DNA from: Salvia splendens
Lineage: Eukaryota; Streptophyta; Magnoliopsida; Lamiales; Lamiaceae
Reading direction: 5' to 3'
Assembly: GCF_004379255.2 (NCBI RefSeq)
Contig: NC_056038.1
Location: 5,866,729-5,930,728, forward strand
DNA length: 64,000 nucleotides
Shown: one piece after another, positions 54,820 to 64,000 of the stretch
Layout: every line of letters starts with the position of its first letter
Position numbering within the stretch: the stretch's first letter is position 1
Notes under the pieces: generated by a model
Databases searched by the model: none
The model's input: only the letters and a program-made list of their open reading frames with translations
Told to the model about the DNA's origin: nothing
Made by a program: the position numbers and the translations under genes

Positions 54820-57800
54820 TTAGCTTGTTTTGTTGAGTCCAAAATGAATCTGAGGAAGATGTGCCCACTGCATTAATTCAAGACAAATAACAACAATTTT
54901 AATTAGTTACAAATAAATGAATAAACTAATTCATGTAGTTTATAATTGTTAATTAACGACTTACATTTTTTGCAGCTGAGCTGAAAGCTTCACGATGAGT
55001 AATTTCAGGATTGCTAGCCTTTATCCTCTGAATCTCCTCTCTGCAAAGTTATTATACATATAGATGTTGAAGCAAATTGGAAAATAAATAAAACTCATTA
55101 TTTTTGGATTTTGCTATTGCGAAAAGAACTTACTTTATGAAACGGTTGTATGCTGACGGAACACGTTGCCTCTTCTCCGGTGCTGTAAAAATTTCAAAGT
55201 TATTTAACAAATTTAATTTAAGATAAAAGAGGTGCTAGTATTACATTATGAAAAGTAGTGTAATTAAAAAAACATTTTCATCTTTGATGATTATATAATA
55301 AAACGAGCAAGGTATGAGCATAGTTTTTAATGATCAAACATGGTATGAGCATAGTTTTTTTTAACTTCTTGTATCAGCACAAATAAGTTTGCATATGCAT
55401 GAAATAAAACTCTTTAAATTTATGTTTTTAAGTTGAAGGGGGGGAACAAAGCAAGGTTTCTTTTTGTGTAAATTTAAACATTTTATCTAAATACAATCAA
55501 TTTCTTAGGCTATCCACAACGCTGTCACTAAACCGTCCCTTAAATTACTATTTGCGGCCCCACTGTACTTTTTTACTCCATCCCTTAACTAAGGTACGGA
55601 ACCTGCAACCCTCCGTCCCTTAAATTACTATTCATTCAATTTCATTTTTATTTTTATTTCCAACCAAATTCAACTAAAAAAACACACTTCATTAAAAATA
55701 AAATAACATTACAACATAAAATTCGAAAATTTTTTTTTAAAAAAAACATAATTAAAAATCCTAAAAAAATTAAAAATACATAATTTAATTTCTTCCGCCA
55801 AAGTTTGCCCAAATGTGCTCCATTAGATCATCTTGGAGTTGGGCGTGGGCGGTAAAGTCATGTGTCCTTGCCCGAATAGACAACCGTTCTTGTATAGACG
55901 GATGCACTCCACTTCGAGGCGGACTACTTGCGGTTGAGCTTCCGCGGGCTTCAGGGTCGAACCAATTTCCCGCCTCAGGGTCCTTCGTCTTGGACAATCG
56001 TGTTGTGCAAGATTATGCACGTATACATGAGGTCGACCATGCTCTCCATGAACCACGTATGAGCCGGGGCTTTAGTAATGTTGAAGCGCGCTTGGAGAAC
56101 CCCGAACGCCCACTCCACATCCTTCCGAACAGCCTCCTGCTTCTGCGCAAAAAGCGTCTGCTTTGCGTTCACAGGCTTGGTGCACGTCTTCATGAAGGTT
56201 GGCCACTTCGGGTAGATGTCGTCGGCAAGATAGTACCCCATTTTATAGCGCCGGTTGTTAGCGGTGAAGTTGATGGCCGGTGCTTTACCATCCAAAACTT
56301 CGGCGAAGATGTCGGATTGGTGTAGCACGTTTATGTCGTTGTTCGAGCCGGGGACCCCGAAGTACGCATGCCAGATCCATAGCCGGTAGTCGGCGACGGC
56401 CTCGAGTATAACGGTGGGGTGGGTGCCTTTGTGGCCGCTCGTGTGCGACCCCCTCCAGGCCACCGGGCAATTCTTCCATTGCCAGTCCATGCAATCGACG
56501 CTGCCAAGCATCCCGGGGAATCCGTGCACTTCTTCGTGAAGGCGGAGCAGAAACTGGCAATCTGTCGTGCTTGGCTTCCGGAGAAATTCGTCGGTGAAGG
56601 CTGCCCGGACGCCTTTGCAGAATTGAAGCAAGCACATTCTCCCAGTGCTGGCTCCAATGTGGAGGTATTCGTCGAACACATCCGCCGTTTGTCCAGTTGC
56701 AAGCTGACGGATTGCTGCAGTACATTTCTGCAGCGTCGTGTGGCTGGGACGGCCGACGGCGTCGAACCTTTCTTGAAAGAACTCTTCCCGGGCCGCCAAT
56801 GTATTTGCGATGTGGAGAAATATCGGTCGCCGCATGCGGAAACGGCGACAGAAGTAGGTATCTCCCCACACCAGGTTATCACAGAAGTAGTCGCGGACTA
56901 ACCTTGTGGCGGCTTCCTCCCAGTTACGATGGATGTAAGTCTGGGAGCATCTTTGGGGCGGCGCGCCTTCCTCCGCTTCCCGGCTTCGATCTTTTTCAAG
57001 TGATTCTTCCATTATTTGACGCATTTGCTCATATGGATCCATGAGATCGATTAAATTTGGGGGAATAATAAAAGAGAGATGATTTGAGATGAAAATTGGA
57101 GAGGAAATGTAGATGATTTGGGAAGAATAGATGTGTAGTTGTGTGTGAAATGAGGATGAATTATGAGTATTTATAGAGTAAAAAAAATAAAAAAATAAAT
57201 AAAAAAATTGAAAAACGGCTAGAAAACGGTAATATTACCGTTTTCCACTTTTTAAATTTTTTTTATTTCAAATTTTTTTTTAAAAATTGATTTATTGCGT
57301 CAGCGTGACGAATCCCACTCGCGGGCCGGCGAGTGGGCGTCACGCATGGCCTGGGAGCGCGCCACGTCGCGGGAGCCGTCCCGTGCCGCGTCTCGGCGTG
57401 ACGGGCGATCCGGCGAGACGGTGACGGGAAGAGACGCTGCAACGCGTCCCGCCACCGTTCCGTCACGGAGTAACGAGATTCGGGCCACCCGCGTAACGCA
57501 TTGCGGGTGGCCTTAGAAAAAAAAAGCAACATTTTACTTTTATCTATATAAATGTATAGTAAAAACAAACGTCTAAATTAGTGATATGGTAGAAAAGATA
57601 GTACTGTCGCAGTCACAATAGGCCAAGAGTGAAGAGAACGATAAAAGTGAGTGCTCATTTTTCATCATTAACTTGAATAAAAAATCAAAGTGGAATTTTC
57701 AAGATATATAGTAAATGCATGGGAGATTTTTTACAGCACATGTTGAGAAATGATAAATTTAATAGAATGTCAATAAATATAAGAAAACAAATAATGGGAA

Positions 57801-59240
57801 GCTAAGGAGAAAAAGATAAGAGAACATTACGGCGTATTGGAGGCATCTTAGGTTGTACTTCATGTTGAGTCTGCAATGGACCATATCTATTAGTATTATA
57901 TGTTGAAGATGAGCCAATATTCACACTTTCTTTAACAGCAGCCTCTCCCATTGATTGTTGTTTCTGCATGTGAAATTTAAAATATTCAACAATATCTCTC
58001 TCAAATTTGGAATACTATAAACTCCAATTTCAAAGTTGGAATGATTTGCATACAATATATAATACCTGGAAATCTTGGAGATAAACAGACTGGAGCAAAC
58101 CTCCCATACTAACAGACAGCAAATTAGCACAATGCCCACATCTAACAGTCACCACATTCAACATGTTGCTTCCTGGAACATTCACCTACAATCATTCACT
58201 TCCTACAATTAATTTCTTCCTACTATTGATCCAAACTTGAGGTTTCAAACATCAGTTTCAGTTGCAACTAAACCCTAATTCAGGAAAATGTTATTCTTCT
58301 TCACTGCACACTCTATCTAATTGGGAAGAAAAAATCTTGATTTTAAGAAAAAGAAATTATATTATTCCAGTAATAATTAGAAGGCTGCAAATGCAAAGCA
58401 TTGATGAGAGTGTAACGATATTATTGACTGTAAAAATGATGGCAGTGGTAGCAGGCACATAAGCAATGGCTTGTGCTAAACATAAAGTCCCATTATCGTC
58501 TCTCCTTTCACTTTTTCCTGCTTTCTCTCTCTCTTTACCTCTTTATGTGTATCAGAAAGAGAGAGAAGAAAACGACTGCTCTGGAACGGAAATCATCGAT
58601 CACCTTATATCATCATCATCTCAATTACCACACTGTCTTTGCTCATTTCTTCACAAATAAATCATTCCCTTTCAGAGTTTCTCGAATAAATGTGTTGTAG
58701 TATACATTTAAATCTAAACAAATCAACCGTAGAAGTAGACAAAAACTTCAAAAAGATAGAAAAAGCTTTCAAGAACCCTAAAAAGCCTAAATCCAAGATA
58801 TCCGACAAAATCACCTTAAAACAAACTAGTGAGATTCATGCTATTTTTAGTAGATCCCTATATTTTCCAAACCCTTGAATCTCAAGTGAAATACTCACAG
58901 TATTTTTTTAAAATGAAAGTAGCATAAAATATCAAATACTATTTATATACGTTGAAAAGGAGAATGAGAGATCCAGAGTGTTTCTCCAGCATTCAAGACA
59001 AAAAAACATCAAATTAAATTCTGAAGCAAAGATCTCTTTCAATTCCCCCAATTTATACTGCTAAAGTTTCGGGGGAAACTCCCCTCAAAATTAGGTCATC
59101 AATTAGGTCATCTTCGATCTGAGCTGTTCAAATCACAAAGCAAATTGAAAATTAAGACATAGATATCATACCGCTAAAATGGTGTTGCAGAAGTTGCACT
59201 GAACATAACAAACTCGCTCCGAACTCATATCAAATGACAT
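54820..59240 (-). CDS. YABBY transcription factor, YAB2-like
   Basis: Six coding exons on the minus strand: 59240-59172, 58185-58066, 57963-57831, 55182-55134, 55040-54965 and 54867-54820, encoding 164 aa. Exons 1-2 encode the N-terminal zinc finger: [13 protein letters not shown] supplies one C-x2-C pair and [14 protein letters not shown] the other. A Ser/Gln-rich linker follows (exon 3, ending MPPIR). Exons 4-6 encode the HMG-like YABBY domain: [37 protein letters not shown] and [20 protein letters not shown] proteins set abaxial identity and lamina growth in leaves and floral organs. The C-terminus after IHFG is shorter than in most YAB2 proteins. Intron 3 (2.65 kb) holds the transposase-bearing PIF/Harbinger element. 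The leader region is GA-rich. Confidence 0.93.
55785..57042 (-). pseudogene. Harbinger DDE transposase with a late frameshift
   Basis: The first frame (57042-55975) gives 355 aa. It starts [18 protein letters not shown], includes a helical N-terminal region ([17 protein letters not shown]) and the DDE nuclease: first Asp in [14 protein letters not shown], second Asp in [14 protein letters not shown], Glu in [12 protein letters not shown]. It stops right after [10 protein letters not shown]. The remaining about 60 residues ([17 protein letters not shown] to [14 protein letters not shown]) lie in the next frame (55997-55785). Element 1 reads through this point, so one extra base has caused the stop. 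The catalytic core is intact, and whether the truncated protein works is unknown. It is transcribed in the same direction as YABBY. Confidence 0.88.
57165..57178 (-). promoter_or_regulatory. TATA box of the transposase gene
   Basis: On the minus strand, ACTCTATAAATACTC is followed by a leader with ACACAACTACACATCTATTC before the ATG at 57042. Both words also occur in front of the Myb-like ORF of element 2. Confidence 0.72.
57314..57337. repeat. Subterminal palindrome of element 3
   Basis: CCCACTCG, an 8-base spacer, then CGAGTGGG, the core of the palindrome present in elements 1 and 2. The left arm has diverged beyond the core. Confidence 0.75.
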
Positions 59241-60686
59241 TCTTTTACCGGATCTCGGTCGCCACAGATCTATCAACAAACAAAACAAACTGCCTTAGGT
59301 TTAGAGAGGGAGAGAGAGTGTGTATTATAGCTCATAATTTCTGTGTGGAGAGGGGGGGTTGGAGTATAATTGTATAAAGGTATATGTTTAAAAAAAAGTT
59401 TTGTGTGTATGAAAAGAAATGATGATATGCGAAATGGGAGGTGTGTTTGTGGGCAAGTTGTGGGGTTTGTGAAAAGAAAAGAAGGTTTCTGTTTATGGAG
59501 ACATGGAGTTTAGAGAGGGAGAGAGAGAGAGAGTGGGTGGGAGTCATCTATCAAGAAGGAGAGCTGGAATGTGCCACATTTAATCCTCAAGAATGTTTTA
59601 GGGATTAGTGTATCAGTATATCTCTTCTCAACCATATACATAAGCCTAGATTTCTGAATTCTCACCAATTTAGCATCGAATTTGTCTCTGTAAAAGTTAT
59701 CACGTGACTGCTGAGAAAATTTTGGAACTTCATGATTTATAATTCAAATTTTAAAAAGTATAATTTAGACAATTAGAATTTGACCAAAATAATTCTATAG
59801 GCAATTAACCCTACAAATTAGCTTTGAAATAACCAATAACCAAAAACCAAAATCAAGTTATTTATTATCGATTATATATAATTAAAGGTGTAAACAAATT
59901 AAAATTTGACTAAGTTTCTTAATTTTATAGGCAATTAAGCACACAAATAAACTTTGAAATAACCAAATCAAGTTATTTATGATCCATTATTCATATAAAT
60001 ATATAAATAGATTGGGTTGGTGAGTTTAACTGAAGAAATCATTGAAAGAATAAAAAGAAAAAAGAGAGACGAAAAAGACGAAATCTTGGAGTAGATGAGC
60101 TCAATCTAAGTTATCCCAGAATACGTCAAATACGAAGATATGTGTGACGATGTGACAGATGAGACCCAACTTTAAACGATGGGTAGAGACTTGACAGTAT
60201 CCACGTGACATGTTGCTCACTTTTATTTCACTTCCTAATAATTATAATACGACAAAACGCAATATGGAATATTAGTATACACTAACCTACTTAATAACAT
60301 GTCCCTAAACTGACTACTACTCCAAATTTGATCTAACACTTTGTTTTAAGGTGTCTGTGATAATAGACCTGTGATTGATTTCCCATTCATTTCTAGGGTT
60401 TGGAATGTATTTATAAATGCCAACTTATATTAAAAACCATGAATTATGACTGAATTCGCTAATTTCCTACAAATTAGACACCTTTCTTTCCGGACCGTCT
60501 ACTTTTCTCTATTTTACTCCAAATAGTCACTCTCACCACGAGTCCCAAGTCATTCCTCAAGCATGTTTAAGACATTATGCAACTCATGTTAGGATTTATA
60601 ATCTCGACTTCAGATAAAGTAGCATGTGCAACTAACTGTCTCCACCTATAACAAATGAAGTTAGTTCGAATTCATCAAATAACTCA
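59241..60686. other. YABBY upstream region
   Basis: It includes a GA-rich tract (about 59513-59535, GAGAGGGAGAGAGAGAGAGA), which is common near YABBY promoters, then AT-rich DNA without a recognised gene. Confidence 0.5.
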
Positions 60687-60932
60687 TCAACACTGTGTAA
60701 TAACTATCCATGAGTTGTGAATCATCATAAAACTATGTGAAGAAGGCGTTTCGTGATAGCCCTCATATGAGTGTATGCCAAGCTGAGGGACGTAGGTCAT
60801 AGTGATTCTTCGATACCAATCCATGTACTCCTCCGTCATACGTGAATCTTGCGACTCATACTCACTCCAAATGTGGCAAAGCTTATCATGACAATGTTGA
60901 AGGAAGTCATTGTGATTGCATCTGGGCGTCAC
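60687..60932 (-). pseudogene. Possible plant-mobile-domain (MULE-derived) fragment
   Basis: An 81-codon frame contains CHIWSEYESQDSR and YMDWYRRITMTYVPQLG. The 'W(Y/H)RRITM.Y' pattern resembles the plant mobile domain of MAIL1/MULE-type proteins. No start, upstream domain or continuation is found, so this is at best a relic. Confidence 0.4.
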
Positions 60933-62531
60933 CGCTCAATCAATGCACTATTTAGATGATGGTCAAGGTCTTTCGATCTTCAAATTTAAAAGACCCTCAA
61001 ATCCCATATTCATGATCTACAACACTCGAGAATGGATGAGTGTCAAATCTCATACAAGTCCATTTCAATAGAGACAATTCTTGCCCAGCTCACTGTGAGA
61101 GGTGTGATTGTACATCGAGTTCTTCAATTTTACATCGGGTTCTATATCAGCTCTATCCCTCATCTTTCCAAGTTATATTATCGTTTTATTAGTTAATTTT
61201 GATGTAAGTACATGTTTTATCACTGAGTCTGCAGATGAACTCACTTCAACTTGGAAATTTGATATGAAAAATGCTTTAAGATTAAATGTTAATGAAACAG
61301 TTGAGGCTTTCTTAACATTAAAACTTGAAAAGTATTAGAATGATGTAAAATAAATACCACATATGTTGAGTATGAATGTGAAGGATTAGAGTATGTGAAC
61401 ATATATGTAAAGTGACAATGAAAAATAGATTTGAAATTCTAGTGATCAAAGGCAGTTAATTATGATGAAGATGATGGCTGGGTCAGAGGATCAAATTTTT
61501 TTGAATCCCTACAGAAAATGATGCCAACAACCCCCATCAAAAATAGCTAATATAAAACCCCAATTTTACATAAATAAACCATCAACCAACACCAAAAGGT
61601 TGATAATTTGCTGCTCATTCCAATGGAAGGCTCGCTTATTAGTTTGCACGAGTTCAACATACATACATAAAACTATAGAGGATTACAGGCCAAAATTTAC
61701 AGCTCTATATTTGTTTATACACTGAATTTGGGTTTCAAGATCCTTAATTTTTGCAAATTTGCACTAAACTGTCTAAATTACAGTATGAATTGGTGGATTT
61801 AGCATTTACCATTAGCCCCAGACGTCGTTGCAGCAGCAGCCTCTTGGAAACCTAGTGATTCACCTGATAACGATAGCTCAAGATCAACAACACTAGGGAG
61901 AAAAAACTAGCAAAAGGTATTACTATTAAGAGAGGGGGCGGCTCAATACAGCAACTGAATTGGTCTTTGGATATAATCTTCAATTTATGCCACATGTCAA
62001 AAAATAGAAACATGTGTATACTTTCAAATCCCCAACAATGTCATGACATATATCTTTAGGGTGAAAATAAGATAAGCTACACATTCAAGAAATCAGAAAG
62101 AGGGTAGTACGACTTCTAAAGAGAGCTAGATTTTTTTGGCAAATCGTACTTATGCTACTATTTGAGTATTAAAAGCCTACGCCTTTAACACCGTTTACAT
62201 AATTCTTCGAGACTCATTTTTAATCAGTCCAGTTTACATGAGCCAGACTTTGAGTATCTAGAACCAATTATACAAGGCAAACCAACCTAGTTCCATGGAT
62301 CCCAATATAGAGGGACAAGGAAAAGGGGGATTGCCATCACAAAACCAAAGAGACCATAAATTTTGATGGAAATCAACAGCGATGCAAATTTTGAAGGACA
62401 CATAGATCCACCATCACGTGACCAGCCTAAGGTTGATTACCATCTAAAACATTTCATTGTAAAGCATATATTAATCGTGCAAAAATACTTACTGCACAAA
62501 AGAAGTGCAATGAACTTGATGAGATCAGCAC
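60933..62531. other. Region downstream of the RING-ligase gene
   Basis: This presumably holds the 3' UTR of the minus-strand RING-ligase gene. An exon-like block at 61892-61799 (minus) follows a CCCTAG acceptor and reads VVDLELSLSGESLGFQEAAA to a stop after NGKC. It could be an alternative last exon or part of another transcript. Nothing else is supported. Confidence 0.35.
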
Positions 62532-63970
62532 TTAGGTTGATGCAGGACTAGCAGCAGTTGTAGCTTGTGAAGCATCCTCATTCAAAGAAAGGCTGCTCCC
62601 CATCACAGAGACCTGCTGTTCACTAGAATCCGGTGACCTGGTATCTTCTGCAGCACGTGAGGCAGTAGATGTGTTGGTTCTACCATGTTCTGCTATTTGA
62701 AGATGATCCATCACTCGTGATAGAGTAGCAATTCCAGGACCATTAGCATTCCTTTGGTCAGCTTCACGAACTTCACTGTTGGGTTCAGGTGTAGAAGTGT
62801 TGCGAGCAAAGAGTCTCTCCTTCCAGCCCCGTGTGCTCTTTGTTATGGACTCTTTGTATCTATGAATACAGAAGAAGAAAATCAAATTCAGAAATATAAT
62901 CGTTAAACCAATTTTTTTTTAACTGCCTTGGTCCAAGTAAAGGTCTCTACTTGAAGACCAAATTTTCTCGAGCATTACAAATTCCCAAAACCAGCATCCA
63001 GTTTTTGTATGTTTTCTTCCCTAATAATGACTTGAAAAGAAAATCATATAGAAAAAATTCCTTGTACCTGGTTGAAAAGGCACTAAGCCGGGATTTCAGA
63101 GAATCGGAAAATGTCTGGAAATCTGAAGGTCCACCAGTTCTATCTTGACTATTGGGAGAAGTATGGGCAGGAGACCTAGAAAGAAAATATGATTGTTAAG
63201 TATGACCGAGTGAACTTTTAAAGGTAAAGTGATAGGAAACACTAGAAATATGCACACTTACCTATTGCTTGAAGATGTCCCGTGTTGATATGCCCCAGGA
63301 CTTGATCCTGAGGCTGTAGTCCCGAGCTGTTCAGCTTGAGCAGTAGAAGACCGTGCAGCATCTCCTCCAACAGTCATATATGGAGAATTAGAGCCAGCAG
63401 TTATAACTTCAGGTGGGGGGCTACTGCCTTCTCTCTGAGAAAGTGGAGATGCAGCTGAAGCCTCATTAGGATTAGCTGAGAATACCAAAAAACGAGGACG
63501 GCCTTGAGAAGATCTAATCCTCTGACCCTCTCTCCTAGCGAGCTGACGAGCCCTCCCCATTGCAGCAGCAGCAGCTAAGTGCTGAACAATGCGTTCTTCA
63601 AGTTCAGACTCACTTGCATTAACAGGCAACTGCATCCCAAATATCAGATGAAGACCATGTAACTATTATAGCCATTTTAAAAGAATATCAAGATGAGAAC
63701 GATGTAGAAAGTTATGGGAGTAGCTAACATGTTGCAACTCAAAGTCCCCTAAACTTGGATGATGAAATATAGTTGTATTTCTAGGTGGATTCATTCGCAT
63801 ATTCCTCTCATGCTCCACAGCATCCAGAAGTTCCTGACTGTCAAATAACCACACAATGAGAACCCTACTCACGGAGTTAAAGCACCTGAAATAAACGGCA
63901 AGTATACCTGCTGGGATCCTTCAAGCCAATAGACTGCCAGCACATCGGGCACTGGGAACTTCTCTGGCAC
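62532..63970 (-). CDS. RHF2A: RING-H2 E3 ubiquitin ligase, RHF2A-like (3' part)
   Basis: Partial gene, 5' end beyond the window. Exons seen: 63970-63908, 63837-63729, 63629-63262, 63175-63068 and 62859-62532 (about 324 aa). The first gives the end of a RING-H2 finger, QRSSQCPMCWQSIGLKDPS, with the last CPxC zinc ligands. Then come SQELLDAVEHERNMRMNPPR and NTTIFHHPSLGDFELQH, family signatures of RHF2A. ELEERIVQHLAAAAAMGRAR and EGQRIRSSQGRPRFLVFSAN follow, then a long Ser-rich tail with SDSLKSRLSAFSTRYKESIT. Arabidopsis RHF1A/RHF2A target the CDK inhibitor KRP6 for degradation in gametogenesis. The visible exons are in frame and intact. Confidence 0.9.
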
Positions 63971-64000
63971 CTAAGGATGTATTCTAATGTCATGGCTAAT

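Larger units (their letters stand above)
55508..57512 (-). mobile_element. PIF/Harbinger-like element 3 (transposase gene only) in YABBY intron 3
   Basis: The left end GGCTATCCACAACGCTGTC and the right end GCATTGCGGGTGGCC are inverted imperfectly, with TTA at 55505-55507 and 57513-57515. Its left 130 bp (CTGTCACTAAACCGTCCCTT and following) match the right arms of elements 1 and 2 in inverse orientation, so all three belong to one family. It carries a nearly complete transposase and no Myb-like gene. Confidence 0.87.

Noticed and set aside
55813..57044. Plus-strand frames opposite the transposase (170, 160 and 115 codons)
   Set aside because: Reverse-strand shadows of the transposase gene, with no domain.
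1..64000. CRISPR arrays, bacterial operons, riboswitches or rRNA/tRNA genes
   Set aside because: No regularly spaced direct repeats or rRNA-like blocks were seen, and the genome is eukaryotic. Single tRNA genes cannot be excluded by eye, but none was recognised.

Overview
The window is nuclear DNA of a flowering plant. The genes have many short introns with GT..AG borders, the intergenic DNA is AT-rich, and the families are plant-specific (PUB U-box ligases, IQD, BSL Kelch-phosphatase, YABBY, S-protein homologue, chloroplast envelope P36/P39). Gene content and transposon types fit a eudicot, plausibly an asterid. The species cannot be fixed from sequence alone.

Layout. 1-2.3 kb: Stowaway-type debris and a solo LTR. 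2.3-3.6 kb: a PUB22/23-type U-box gene (+). 3.6-10.8 kb: gene-free AT-rich DNA with two related MULE-type MITEs. 10.8-11.8 kb: a second, shorter U-box gene (-). 13.0-14.8 kb: a PIF/Harbinger-like element carrying only a Myb/SANT-like ORF, abutting an IQD gene (+, 15.7-18.7 kb). 19.2-23.2 kb: chloroplast outer-envelope P36/P39-like beta-barrel gene (-). 24.3-27.8 kb: ribosome-biogenesis GTPase LSG1 (+). 28.3 kb: S-protein homologue (+). 29.4-30.2 kb: MULE-type MITE with a 9-bp target duplication. 31.6-34.5 kb: two back-to-back PIF/Harbinger-like elements, one with a transposase remnant and one with a Myb-like ORF. 34.8-47.9 kb: BSL2/BSL3-type Kelch plus phosphatase gene (+, 21 coding exons), whose ninth intron holds a very young antisense Copia retrotransposon (38.0-43.1 kb). 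48.7-51.9 kb: a decayed DNAJC8-like gene (-). 52.9-53.9 kb: a MULE with a 9-bp target duplication that has captured exon 1 of a chloroplast J8-type DnaJ gene (Pack-MULE). 54.8-59.2 kb: a YAB2-like YABBY gene (-), with a transposase-bearing PIF/Harbinger element in its third intron. 60.7 kb: a probable plant-mobile-domain fragment. 62.5-64 kb: 3' part of an RHF2A-type RING E3 ligase (-), cut by the window edge.

Host genes are unrelated housekeeping, signalling and development genes with no operon-like logic. The most unusual feature is the PIF/Harbinger family. Three elements share ends, a subterminal palindrome and (in two of them) a promoter/leader, but each carries only one gene, either a transposase or a Myb-like partner. 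This looks like a split, two-component transposon system. All exon borders were placed by eye from splice signals and family conservation. Exon lengths sum to whole codons for BSL (993 aa), LSG1 (589 aa), P36/P39 (361 aa), IQD (437 aa) and YABBY (164 aa).
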